Source: Tribonema minus (taxonomy: Eukaryota; Sar; Xanthophyceae; Tribonematales; Tribonemataceae). Taken from it: a stretch of DNA of 64,000 bases. Positions 34,001 to 45,000 of the stretch are shown in pieces; within the stretch, counting starts at the first letter, position 1; every line of letters begins with the position of its first letter. The stretch is from NCBI GenBank assembly GCA_017506865.1, contig JAFCMP010000005.1:62001-126000 (forward strand). The letters are read 5' to 3'. The notes beneath the pieces were generated by a model, which had not been told where the DNA came from, did no database searches, and saw nothing but the letters and a program-made list of their open reading frames with translations. A program made the position numbers and the translations under genes.

Positions 34001-35189
34001 ATGACGCACCAGATGTAAAACTGTTTAATCGGTGTCCTCGCAGGTGCGGATTTCTTCAGCAGTGATGCACCAGATGTGAAACTTTTAATGAATGTCTCAC
34101 AGATGTGGATTTCTTCAACAGTGACGCACCGCATGTGAAGCTGTTCAATCATTGAATTAATGCTATCGCTCATGCTGCTGTGCTGTTGCTAATGCTGATG
34201 CTGAATGGCATCTGTCACCGCGAGGCAGCCTCGTGTTTACTGTGATTGATGTTGCAAGTGAGGACTCTTCAACAAGTGACGCACCAGATGCGAATCTGCC
34301 GCATCTGGAGCTAGAATGTGGTCATCGCCACACAAGGCAGCAAGGCTTGTGCAGTGCGACATACTTAACCATACGGACGCATTTCAATTGCTATGCTATA
34401 CATACCCTCACCGCGGCGCATGCGACGGCGCAGCGCTGCTGGCACATACCCTGACTGTTGTTCACAATACATACATACCCTCATTAACTGTCAATTGCGA
34501 TACATAATCCCACTGCGGCGCGCGCGCGCAGGCGACGCACGCATCGGCGCGGCGCTGCCGGCACACATACCTTAACTTTTGTGTGCAATACATACGCACA
34601 CTAGCTGTCGTTCACGATATATACCCTCAGCGCGGCGCGCGTCTGCAGGGGACGCGGCGCAGCGCTGCTGGTGACTATTGTTTGCAATCCATACATACAC
34701 TTACTGTCATTAGCAATATGCACCCTCACTGCTGCGCACGCACGTCGCCCCGGCGTTGCTGGCACACATACTAACTGTCGTCCGCGATGCATACCCCCGC
34801 GCGCAGGCGACGCGCGCGTCGGCGTGGCGCTGCTCTGGACCGGCCTCATCACCACGGCGCTGACCGTCGGCTTCGAGACCGTCGCGCTCAAGCGCCTCAG
34901 CGCCGCAGAGTCGACCGTCATCTTCTCCACGGAGCCGCTGTGGGGCACGGCATTTGCGGTGGCGCTGCTCGGCGAGCACGCGGGCCTGCACACCGCCGCG
35001 GGCGCGCTGCTCATCCTGTGCGCGTGTCTGTGGAGCACCATGAAGAGGCAGCTGCTGGGGGGCGCGGCGGCGGTGGGGGGGCTTCTGGGCGCGCCCGCGC
35101 TGCTGGAGAACGCCGCCGTGAACGCCGCGCGCCTCCTGGAGCCGCTTGCGGAGCTCCTCGGCATCGACCCCCTGGACATTGAGTTGTGA
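31037..35189 (+). CDS. EamA (drug/metabolite transporter superfamily) protein, probably organellar
   Basis: Membrane transporter with ten predicted helices in two EamA halves. Exons 31037-31773, 32450-32589 (start least certain), 33626-33817 and 34807-35189; phases 2, 1 and 1 fit and give 483 residues ending at TGA 35187-35189. The N-terminus (MRRGCCRGLALACCAGACSA) resembles a signal peptide followed by a basic, Ser/Arg-rich stretch, as in proteins sent to complex plastids. Helices begin at LLLLLASALYGTNF (about residue 143). The first half ends in FVPILDSVFGN, the second holds DLWALAQPVCFGMGFWRM and the signature STEPLWGTAFAVALLGE, and the last helix is AAGALLILCACLW. The substrate cannot be told from sequence. 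Introns 2 and 3 carry duplicated splice junctions. Confidence 0.8.
33295..33665 (+). repeat. Three copies of the exon 3 acceptor of the EamA gene
   Basis: The block TTGCACTTCC.GCTGCTGC...GGGGCAG followed by exon-like CTGGGCGCTCGCG..GCTCGTGTGCTTTGG appears near 33290-33353, 33455-33522 and 33590-33663. Only the last has the phase-1 exon start (CAG|GTGATCTG) that matches the preceding exon. The period is about 150 bp. Confidence 0.8.
33800..34160 (+). repeat. Four to five copies of the exon 3 donor of the EamA gene
   Basis: After the used donor (GTCCTCGCAG|GTGCGGAT at 33818), copies follow at about 33917, 33978, 34042 and 34098. Each has TCTTCAACAGTGACGCACC and CATGTGAAACTGTTTAATG. Two copies have lost the GT and two keep it. 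A TGAA microsatellite lies at 33866-33889. The period is 60-100 bp. Confidence 0.8.
34405..34835 (+). repeat. Four to five copies of the exon 4 acceptor of the EamA gene
   Basis: The element ACACATACCCTCA...GCGGCGCGCGCGCAG|GCGACGC.CGC.TCGGCG recurs near 34425, 34532, 34650, 34745 and the used site at 34806. The 34532 copy keeps the AG and about 25 bases of exon start. The period is about 60-120 bp. Confidence 0.8.
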
Positions 35190-36811
35190 TGACAGGGGCG
35201 GGGGGGGGGGGGTCGCGGCGGGCGGGAGCAGCCGCGGCGGCGGCTGTCGTGAGCGGCGGCAGTGCACGCTGGGGGCTGGCAGCAGCGGCGGCGCTGCATC
35301 GCTGGCGTCAGCGGTGGCGGCGGCAGCGGCGAGCCAGCTCCGCCAGTAGCAGCGGAGGCAGCGGCGCTGTGGTCGTGTCCTGTGAGACAGCTGCGCGGCG
35401 CGCACCTTGTCGCGACGCCCCCTTCTCGACTGCGGCGGCGGCGGCGGCGGCGGCAATCTGCTCTCGTGCGCGACTCACTGAGCACTGCACACTGCATGTG
35501 ATGAGTTTGTGTTACACCTGGGGCGCAAGTCACATGCGTCTCTCCCTACAAGCAGGGGCGGGGCTGAGCGCTGCCCCTCTACTTCAACTTGAAGTTGTCT
35601 ACCTACTGCGCGAAAGGCGGTTGGTCGTCTAGGGCATTGGTGCGCCAGCAGAGAGTGCTCTGAAGCCCACTGCGCTGGTCTGTGCGCTGCAGGGCTGCAT
35701 GCCCTGGGGTTGTGCGAACGCAGTGCAAGACTTCGGCGTGCGGCGTCATCGCGCGCGCGGAGCGCTGCCACAGCAGAGAGACCCCGCGGCGTCTGCTTGG
35801 CAGTTGCTCATTTTCTATGCGTGATGCACCGGTTTCACACTGGTTCTCTTTCCAACGCACACACACACATGTGCGCCCTCTCCGCTGGCGGTCCCCCTCC
35901 TGACAGCGCGCAGCTGTTGCACCTTGCGTGCACGCTTCTTTGTAGTGAGGGGCAGCGGGAATGCGCGATGAGCATTAGTGTGTGATAGTGACAGCAGATT
36001 TGGGTTTAGAGATATTGCCGGAGTATAGAGGGCTGGGCTGCGGGGAAGGGGGGAACGACAGGGGTGCGGCGTTTACGGCCGCTTAGGTTTTTAGATCGCA
36101 GGAGAGCATGTTGCATTTGCGTCGGCATGTCGTCGAGCAGCGCTGACGCTTCCTTTTCCCCGTGCGCATTAGGCAAACTATCACACCACTGGCAACACAC
36201 ACACACACTCTGCCTGTACACCATCAAAATACAGATAGACGGTGCCGTTGACACTCCTCCTTGACAAATGATGCATCAAATTTGTCCTGCATTGTTATGC
36301 GGTGTGACATGTTGCATGTCTGGTGCCGCGTGTGCATGGTACTGCGTGACGTCTACGGCTCAGGGTTGACGCGCGGGGCCCAAGCATAACAAGAGTTGTA
36401 TATATATCATCTCTGTGCCGTGATCACAACGTAACCATGTATTACAGACACAAGGTGGTGGCTGTTTCTCGCATGTATACACTTCGAGGTATAAGCACTC
36501 TGCAATACCTGTAGCTTTTTAAATCTGTGATCAGAGAAGCTTCAGCATTACAGACGATGATGCTGGTTGAGCTGAGCTGGTTCCAATAAGGTGGCTGTAG
36601 TAAAGTCTGATGGTTGCGCCATTTGCATACATGTTGAATGCAGGCATGGCCACTATCAGTGCCTGCTAGTTCTTCTTGGGCTGACCAATGTCGAAACAAG
36701 CTACTACTTCTTGCAGCGTTTTTGCCCCAGGCCAAAAAGCGGGCTTGCTCGCACTAGAAAACAGCGTGTAGTCTAGTGACAATGTGGGCATCCACCTACG
36801 TCTCACCACTC

Positions 36812-37030
36812 AGGAGTACATGCTACCTGGGGATGCCATTGGCCCATTCGTTGCACTACTGCGACCCCGTGGTGGCAAGAGATGCAAACCTGACATGGCG
36901 AACTCACTTTGTTCAACAACCTCAAGACTACGGAGTACATGTGATCTGGGGATTTACTGGGCATTGCACTACTGCAGCCCAATGGCAAGAGATGCAAAGG
37001 CTGACTGACATTGCTCAACTCACTTACGAA
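36812..37030 (+). repeat. Direct repeat of about 115 bp, two copies
   Basis: GGAGTACATG and TCTGGGGAT / CCTGGGGAT, then CATTG...CACTACTGC and GGCAAGAGATGCAAA, recur in the same order at about 36812-36925 and 36927-37030 with moderate divergence. Confidence 0.6.
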
Positions 37031-37469
37031 ATATGGCAAGCCTTTCTGTTTGAAACAGCCAGAACTTAGGCGCCCGTGACACTATATATAGGATTTGATC
37101 AATGTGATTGCCACGCTTGTCCTCGCACAAACTCATATGCCAAGCACGTTGTGTCTGCCAACAAAATGGCCTGCAGTGAACTGCTGCAAAGTGATATGAA
37201 CACAACAAACGTACCAGGCAGGATACCTGACTGTGTTGAGATTTGTGCTTCCGACAGTGCGCACGTCGAGTATACTGTATACATGCAGCAACCATGTGCT
37301 ATCCTGCTGTGCTCTCAACGATGCACTAGCGTGCCAGCAACACACAAGATGCTTTGACACCTGCCCACCCTCAGTGTGCTGCACGACACAGAAGCACTGA
37401 AGCGGCGTGCATCCAAACCGGCATGACCTTGCAGGCGGAACAACAGTGAACACACGGGCACGAATCTAC

Positions 37470-37800
37470 AACACTCGCCAACAAGCAGTCTGCAGCTGAA
37501 ACTTGCGCAAATGACCAGCGCAATTGGTTTGACAGCATCAGAACAAAAATGCTTACGAGCAAAGCTTGTCTACCACCAGGCCTCCCGCAACGCACGGGGC
37601 GCGGCGAAGGCGGCGCATGACAAAGCACAAAGAACATTGTCAACAAGCAGTTTGCAGTCGAAACTCGCGCAAATAACCAAGGCAACCTGTGCAGCATCAT
37701 CAGAACAAGCAGCTTACAGAGAGGCTACCGCCACGCCTGCCGCAAAAAACGCTGGGCGCGGCAGAGGCGACGCATGACAAAGCAGAAAGAACACAACCAG
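37470..37800 (+). repeat. Direct repeat of about 160 bp, two copies
   Basis: AACAAGCAGT.TGCAG..GAAACT.GCGCAAAT and the later GCGCGGC...GCGACGCATGACAAAGCA.AAAGAACA are repeated in the same order. The copies are interrupted by small indels. Confidence 0.6.
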
Positions 37801-38777
37801 CGTCGCCTCGCAAGAAAGCGCGACACACCGCGGCAGCTGCGGCAGACGACTGCGCCCTGAACAGGACTACACGCATTGCTGGCTCTCGGCCAGCGGCGGC
37901 CGTGTGTAAAGTTGACATGAAATCATATTTATGCAAGCGCGCGCGCGGCCGGCGCAGGGCGGCGGCGGCAGCGGCGGCGGCAGGTGCGCGCGCGCGCGCC
38001 GCGCCACCGCAGAATCCGTGGACCCTACCCTGCAGGGTGGAGACCGAAACCGCCCCTAGCGAGGCCAGTGTCATCAACAGAATTGGACTAAGGCGCGGGC
38101 GCGGCGGCGGCGCGCGGGGGGAGCCGGCGGGGCCCGGTAATGAGGCTAAATTGTGCGACATGAAAGGCGGCCTGCGCGCGGGCGCTAACGCCGGGCGCTG
38201 ACGCGCGTGTGTTTGCTGCGGCTGCTGTCGAGCGCTGCTGCGCCTGTGCGACAGCTACTGAGCACTGCTGTTGCACTGCCAGCTGCGATGACCAAGCACC
38301 TTTGCACCTGAACAAGGGGGGCGGGGAAATGGGGGGGGGGAGGCGGCTCGCCCTCACCCCCCCCACCCCACCCCGCCGCCCGGACTTGCTGGTCTGCTGC
38401 TCGCTGCAACCAAATCAAAATTCCCCAGTGGGGCGGAACGCTACAGGTGGGTTGGGTGATAAAGCCACAGGTGGTGTACACTGTGTGCCCCTGGGATGGG
38501 GGAAAACCGTCTCCCCCCGAAAGCGGGGGGAGGAGGGGTGGGCGGGGGGGGGGGGGGAAGGACAGGAACAAGCAAGGGGTACCTTTTTCGCCGGTCACAC
38601 CCCAGAGGGGTGCGCAGAGCTCAGCCCTGAGCTCCGCCCGGCTCTCCCGGACCGTGACCTAGCCGCGCCCGCGGACGCCGTTCCGCCGCGCCGCAGCAGC
38701 GCGCGCGAAGCCGCCCTCCGCGACGCCCCGCCACGCGCGCAGCGCCGCGCTCGACTGGGCGTGCATGCGCGCGATAC

Positions 38778-39944
38778 CTACCTGCCCTGCGCGCCGGGGG
38801 TCTGCGCGAGCAGGTGGAGGAGCGCGAGCTCGAGGACGCGCGCGTCGTATTCGCGCTGCGTCTCAAAGCCGACCATCTTCTTGGCGCCGGAGCCGGGCTT
38901 GGCGCCCGTCGTGTGCCACACGTACGTGACCGCCTCCTCGCGGTTCACGCGCAGCAGCGTGCTGCAGTCCACGTACTCGCCGCCGAGCACGCGCGCGCTC
39001 TCCCAGTACAGGCGGTTCTTGCTCGGGTTGTACTTGAGGATGCGCGTCTTGCGCCCGCCGCCGTGGTTGTGCTTGACAACGCGGAACCCGCGCCCGTCCA
39101 CCAGCACCAGCTTGAACTTCTTGAACGCGTCGAGCTGCAGCGCGGCGTCGCGGTTGTCCTGGTAGAACTTGCGGTGCACGTCGGCGGGCGCCGCGCGCGG
39201 CGCCGCCGCCGTCGCCGCCGCCTCCGCCACCGCCGCGGCCGCGCGCTCCGGGCTGCTGCCGCCGCCGCCGGTCGTTGCCGGGAAGCCGCTGACGGCCAGG
39301 TCTGCTGCGTTGCCCGATGGCGCTTCCCGGGCGCTATCGGGAGTCTCGTCTACGAGCTGGGCGAAAATCTCCTTGGCGAGGCACCGGGTCAGCTCTTGAG
39401 GGACACGCCGGCTCAGCAGCTCGTCGATGCGGCCTACTACCACATCCGAGGGGTCGGAGTTGGCGCTGGGGCTGTTGGTGGAGTCTCCGCTCTCCGTGGA
39501 CGCGCCTCCGCCGCCGCCGGCCTGCCAGTGCGCAGCTTGACAGGCATCCTCCACCACCCTCATCTTGCCCCTGAGAGCGCCCACCAAGTCCGCGTAGACG
39601 TCATCTGAGATCTGCTTGGCGAGCTGCCTGCATATTCTTCTTGTCACGGCCGCCACCTCGGCCTCCGTGGCTGCATTGCTGCCGCCGCTGCTGCTGCCTG
39701 AGGCCTTTGTGCCATTCGCTGCGACGACGCAGCTGCTGTTCTGGTCGACGGCCGCCTTGAGGTTCTCGGCGTTGGACTCTGCCCAGTACTTAAACTGCTC
39801 GCCGCCTACAATGCGCTTGGGACTAGCGGCATCCGCTGCTGGGTCCGGGAACGTCGTTGCTTTTTGACCGACACCTGGCAATGCCCCAGGCTTAGCCAAG
39901 CCGGCCGACTGCTGCTGGTACTGAACGTCTGCCATGTATGTCAT
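38778..39944 (-). CDS. Intronless paralog with C-terminal PH-like block (gene A)
   Basis: Single open frame of 388 residues from ATG 39944 to TAG 38778. The first part is Ala/Ser-rich with two helical Arg-rich blocks (VTRRICRQLAKQI, LSRRVPQELTRCLAKEIFA). The last 130 residues form a conserved block: DAFKKFKLVLVDGRGF, KHNHGGGRKTRILKYNP, NRLYWESARVLGGEY, TYVWHTTGAKPGSG, KKMVGFETQREYDARVLEL. Its pattern of beta strands ending in a helix suggests a PH-like fold, but I do not recognise a named family. It is homologous over its whole length to the spliced gene at 42092-46797 on the same strand. A donor-like CAG|GTAGGT overlaps the last codons, so a further small exon cannot be excluded. Confidence 0.75.
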   Translation of the reverse strand: MTYMADVQYQQQSAGLAKPGALPGVGQKATTFPDPAADAASPKRIVGGEQFKYWAESNAENLKAAVDQNSSCVVAANGTKASGSSSGGSNAATEAEVAAVTRRICRQLAKQISDDVYADLVGALRGKMRVVEDACQAAHWQAGGGGGASTESGDSTNSPSANSDPSDVVVGRIDELLSRRVPQELTRCLAKEIFAQLVDETPDSAREAPSGNAADLAVSGFPATTGGGGSSPERAAAAVAEAAATAAAPRAAPADVHRKFYQDNRDAALQLDAFKKFKLVLVDGRGFRVVKHNHGGGRKTRILKYNPSKNRLYWESARVLGGEYVDCSTLLRVNREEAVTYVWHTTGAKPGSGAKKMVGFETQREYDARVLELALLHLLAQTPGAQGR

Positions 39945-42091
39945 GTAGGGCAGCGATCCAGCAGCCGCAGGTGGAGAGTGCGAGGCTGGCTCCTGTCGAT
40001 CACCGCGCCTCTCAGGTCACCTCGAGGCAACTTGTAATTTAAAAACGCAACGGGGCCGTGATCTGCGCGCAGCTCAAGTCGCGGCGCCTGCGAATGAGAG
40101 GCAGAGCAAGATACTCCAAGGCTCTCTGCAATTTGCTCCTCGATGACCAACGCTGGTAGCTGCCTGTGTCTAGGTTTGACAAGGCCGCCGGGACTCTTTT
40201 TTTCTTTTTTTTAAACTACCGTGAGATGATGCTCAGGCAGGTCCCCTTCGCTGAAATCTGAACCCAGGTGCGAGCGTGACGCGTGAGTAATGACGCTCTG
40301 CCACTTGCCTTTGTCCCGCCGCGCAGCCTCACTGCTATTGGACACTACAGACTACAACAAGCGCGTGTGTGCAGTCACCCACAACAAGTCTACCTGTGCG
40401 GCAACACGGCAGCGCGGATCTCGGATCTCACAGCACCCTCAGCTGCTTTTATATCGGTCATGAGTATAGCCGCCTGCCACGAAGGGCCATGGCCTCAATC
40501 AATCAATCACGCGGCATAGGCACGCTGGAATTATTGCAAACTATCCTGCACCAGTATGCAAACACCAACTGATGCTTCCAGCCCTGGCCGTACCAGAAAA
40601 CAAACAACACACGTGTACACTGCTTCTAAAATACGTTGTTTAGCTTCCTGCCTGCCGTCTGCTCGGCAGTTCTCATTGCGATGGCAACAATGCCCGATGT
40701 AATGCACGACGTATGTCATGATGCACAAGCAGCAACGCAGTATGAGCACCTTCCATCTTGTTTTTAGTTGCAATTGGTCATGACTTTGATATTTTTCGTC
40801 GTTGTTCAAATCACTTCTAAGAAGTTGACAGACAGTAGCAGTAAACAAGGAGCTCAAAGCTGCCACACCTGCTCGTAGGCTCAAAGCTTTGTGATCCCTG
40901 TGTTCGCTTTGTGTCGTCCATCAGGTCAGGTTGCAAGTGAGTGCAGGCAGCTACGACGCAGTTTCATGAAGTTTACTCAATCAACTTGAAGCGTTACAAG
41001 CACGAGACTACAGTAGCAATCTGTCATAGCGCTCACAAGCGAACATCCACTAATTTGGCGAAAAAAATTGGCGCGATTGAGGCAGCGCTCAACAGGTTGC
41101 GCCACACAGCAGCAGCGCGCAGAGAACAACGACACACCTGCACATCATGAACGGTGTGGTTGCATGGACTGTTCTCACTAATGTGGCACACAACGACCTG
41201 CGCTAAATGAACCGACAGGCTACGCACCTACGCACTCAATGGTGACCCCCCCCCCGCCCCCAACCCCCCTTGCATCACAAACACGAGCTCCCCCCCCCCC
41301 CCTCCCCCCGCGGCTGACGTGCGCATGTGATCGAACAACCGAAAAAAAGAACGCAGCGAGCATCCCCCCAGCACGCAATGGGCGGCGGCCGCTTACACTC
41401 TTACGCTCTGCTGCCAGCGGCGGCGCCGCCGCCTCCGCTGCGGCACGCTGCCGCAGCCGCCCAGGCGTGCGCGCCATGCACCGCGGCGCAGCGGCCGCCG
41501 CTGCCGCTGCGCACGAAAACTGTCGCCTCTCTGTACACGCCGCTTGATCCAGCGGCGGGTTCAATGAAAACGCGCACACCGCGAGTGCTGCACCCCCCCC
41601 CCCCCCACGCGCGCCGCCCCCCAGAGTTTTGGCGGCAGCAGCAGCAGCCCACACACCCCCAAGCCAGGGCACACACACACACACACACACTTACGGAATG
41701 CGCGCGCGGTGAAGACAAGAACGGCGGTGAGGACAGAGCGTGCAGCCCTCCCCCCCCAGCCCCCCTGGTAACCCAGCAGCGATGAGGTGCAGCACCGCTC
41801 AGCCTCACGGCGCAGCAACTCGCCGAGTCGCGCACGCGAGCGCGCGCTCCGCCGCCCCTTGCGCCGCAGCCCGCAACGAGCCCCGGCGCCAGCGCGGCAG
41901 GCTACGTGCGCTGCAACTGTGCACGCGCCAGGCGCTGCCGACGTGCACCTCACCGGCACCGGCACACAGCAGCGCCGCTCAGCACGCGCCGCGCAAGCGC
42001 CGCAGCTGCCGTCGCTGCCTGCGCAGTGCCGCCGTCGCCGCAGGTGCTGCCGCCGGGCGACGCCGCACTGCGCTGCGCAGCGCAGCAGCGC
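39945..42091. other. Intergenic between the two paralogs
   Basis: Holds the promoter of gene A (39945 upward; T-rich tract at 40197-40211), then moderate-GC sequence without a gene. From 41240 it is very C-rich, with C-runs at 41247-41258, 41291-41308 and 41587-41606 and a CA microsatellite at about 41670-41690. Confidence 0.45.
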
Positions 42092-45000
42092 TCAGGCCTT
42101 CTTGGCGTGCGAGCCGTGGTCCTTGAGGTGGAGGAGCGCGAGCTCGAGGATGCGCGCGTCGGCCTCGCGCTGCGTCTCAAAACCGACCATCTTCTTGACG
42201 GAGCCGTGCCGCCCGCCCGTCATGTGCCACACGTACACAACGGTCGCCTCGCGGTGGATCTGCGCGGCATAAGTTGAAGTTGAGGTACGCGTGGTGAAGG
42301 TGAAGAAGTACGCGTCGTGAAAGGTGATGTTGATCGTGAAGTATGCTGACGTACACGATTGTGTGCCGCACGTACACGACCGTGACCTCGCGGTGGATCT
42401 GCGCGCGTGAGCATGAGTGGAAGTGCACGGGAGTGAAGGCGAAGTACGCGCGGTCGAGGTGACGCGGGTTGAAGTGCACACGGGTGAAGGTGAGTCGCTT
42501 GGTGAAGGTGACGTTGATTGTGAAGTACGCTGACACGGGATCATGGCCTCACGGTGGATCTGAGTGCTCGCGCGCGTGGGTTGAAGTGCACGCGGGTGAA
42601 GGTGAAGAAGTAAGCATGGTGAAGGCGAAGCTTAATGTTTAAAAGTACGCTGATGAAGGTGAGGTTGATTGTGGTGTATGCTGATGAAGGGAAGTACACT
42701 GATGACGTCAAGTACACTGATGAAGGTGAAGTGCACAGGTGGATGACACCACAGCTCGACCGCGGCCTCGCTGTGTAGATCCGTGCGCGCACATGAGCGT
42801 CTGTGGCAGCACACCATGACATACACACGAGGAGATGACACAGGTGCAAGGTGAAGGCGCAAATGGACACAGCGCACTGCATGACAAGCACTGCCTCATG
42901 TGCACGGATCTGATCACCAGGGTTGAAGGCAAAGGGTATGCACACTAAAGTTGAAGTACACTTGATGAAGGTGAAGTACACAGCGCGGCGATGACGCCAC
43001 AGTTGAGCAACTGCGCGGTGGCGAAAGTGATGATCCGTGCCATCTGCATGCATGCGCGCGCACACACTCACACTAGGCTGGGTAATGTCAAGTACACACA
43101 TTGACAGTGTGCAAGCCTGCCAAGCTTTTCTACACCCCCCCCCACACACATCCTGAGGCCCCCAAACCCTAAATCTGACCGTTGTAAGTACGTTCAACAA
43201 TGCGAGAGGGGGGTGATCAGCGTGACCCACACCTCAAGTTGATTTCAGCGTTTAGGAGGGCGGGGCATGTATGTATGTACCTTGACGATGCGCGAGCACG
43301 ACACGCGCTCGCCGCCGAGCACGCGCGAGCTCTCCCAGTAGATGCGGTTCTTGGCGGGGTTGTACTTGAGGACGCGCGTCTTGCGCCCGCCGCCATGGTT
43401 GTGCTTGATGACGCGGAAGCCGTTGCCGCGCGCGAGCACCAGCTTGAACTTCTTGAACGCCTCCTGCGCGCGGCCGCAGCGACACACACACAAGCGCAAA
43501 CGAATGTCAGTCGCTCACGCTGTATGCATGTCACTCATGTGACGGCGCAGCAGAGGGAGGGAGAGCCGACGAGGGCGGCACTGCTGTCTCTGAGGTAGGG
43601 TACGCTGCCCCTTACTCTCACCATAAAACAGGCCTGCGTAGACCCTGCCTGTGTGTAGTCATAGGTAATTCTGGGCGCAACTGCCAGGCTTGGCGCTGGG
43701 CACTGCACAAGACCATACAGCGCCAAGTTGATGCGCTGCACAAGCTAAACAACGACCCGATGGCAAGGCGCGCCGCCCTCGCTCACGGCGAAAATCAGCA
43801 GCAATGAGCGCCTGGCGTTGAGTCGGAGTTTGACAAAAACAAGTATCAAGTTCAGGAGCCTGTGCACCATACCACCACCGAGGTTGCACTTTGACTTGCA
43901 GAAGCGCTCAAAAACGGGCTGCTGAGAACAAATGTGCAAAGAGCCTACTACCATGCAGTAAGGGGCATACACTATTTGCCACTTTTGGCGCCCCTTGTCG
44001 ACTCCTCTTGCACACACTCCACTGTGCAGATGGTCCACTGAAAGTTATGGTCCGCAACACTCTCAAGACATGAAGCTCCGTCATGCATGCAAGTACATTC
44101 AAGGGGCGATGCCCCTCGCGCCGCAAATGCGTCCGCCATCCCCACATTTCCACGCACACGACATAGCGCATCGCATCGTCCGCAGCAGACAACAGCAGGC
44201 GCGCTGCCCCATTCAACTTCAAGCAGTGACGCACCTCGCGCCGCGACACGTTGCCCATACACTGCCTGGGGCGTGCATGCTCCGACACACACGCGCCAGC
44301 ACACGGGCCACTGCCACCGCGCACTCCCCACACACACGCGCGACAGCACTCCAACCCCCCCTACTCATAAACTTCAAGCGGTGACGCGTAGCGTTAACGC
44401 ACCTCGCGCTGCGTGGCGTCGTCCGTCAGGTAGATGCGCTTCTCGCCGCCGCCCTCTGCCCCCGCCGCCGCCGCCGCCGCCCCCGCCGCCGCCGCCGCCC
44501 CACCCTCCGTTTCAGACAGCGCCAACGGCGACGTCCACTCTGAGTCGTTGGTAGAGTCGTTGGAGGCGGCGCCGCCGCCGCTGTGGGCGGGCTCGTCGGG
44601 GCGGATGTCGAAGCTGGCGGCGGCGCCGCGCCACGCGGTCTCGTCGAGATCGTCGTCCTCCTCGAGGTCATCTTCGGTGGAGGAGGAGTCCTCCGCGCCG
44701 GCGGCCATGAGCTGGCTGAAGATCTGCCAAGGGGGGGAGGGGGGGAGGAGGGGGGGGGCGGTGGGGGGGGGAGAGGCGTTCAGGTGCTGGGCCAGAATAA
44801 GAGATGGGGGGCGGGGGGGGGGGGGGTGGCATTGCGTGCAGGCAGTGGGCCGTGGTTGGCATTCCGCGCAGGCACTGGGCCAGGGAATTTGATGATGATG
44901 ATGGTTTTAAGCTATACTGTAGCAGTGACAGATTCGCTGAGAGGTGCGCAGGTGCCAGGCCAATGAATCCCGGATGGTCAACCCAGCGCACGATGATCGA

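Larger units (their letters stand above)
35190..38777. other. Intergenic with small repeats, no firm gene
   Basis: About 3.6 kb. A G-run (35199-35211) follows the transporter stop. Two tandem direct repeats are listed separately. A frame at 37076-37357 (no ATG start, about 93 residues, Cys-rich) is the only open stretch with varied composition, but nothing supports it further. From about 37900 GC rises steeply toward the next gene, with G-runs near 38330-38340 and 38540-38558. Confidence 0.45.

Noticed and set aside
33295-34835. CRISPR-like array
   Set aside because: Repeats are diverged, include exon sequence and differ between three ladders; the context is a eukaryotic gene.
34601-35533. 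Minus-strand frame of about 310 residues
   Set aside because: Antisense to the last transporter exon, Arg/Pro/Ser-rich, no domain.
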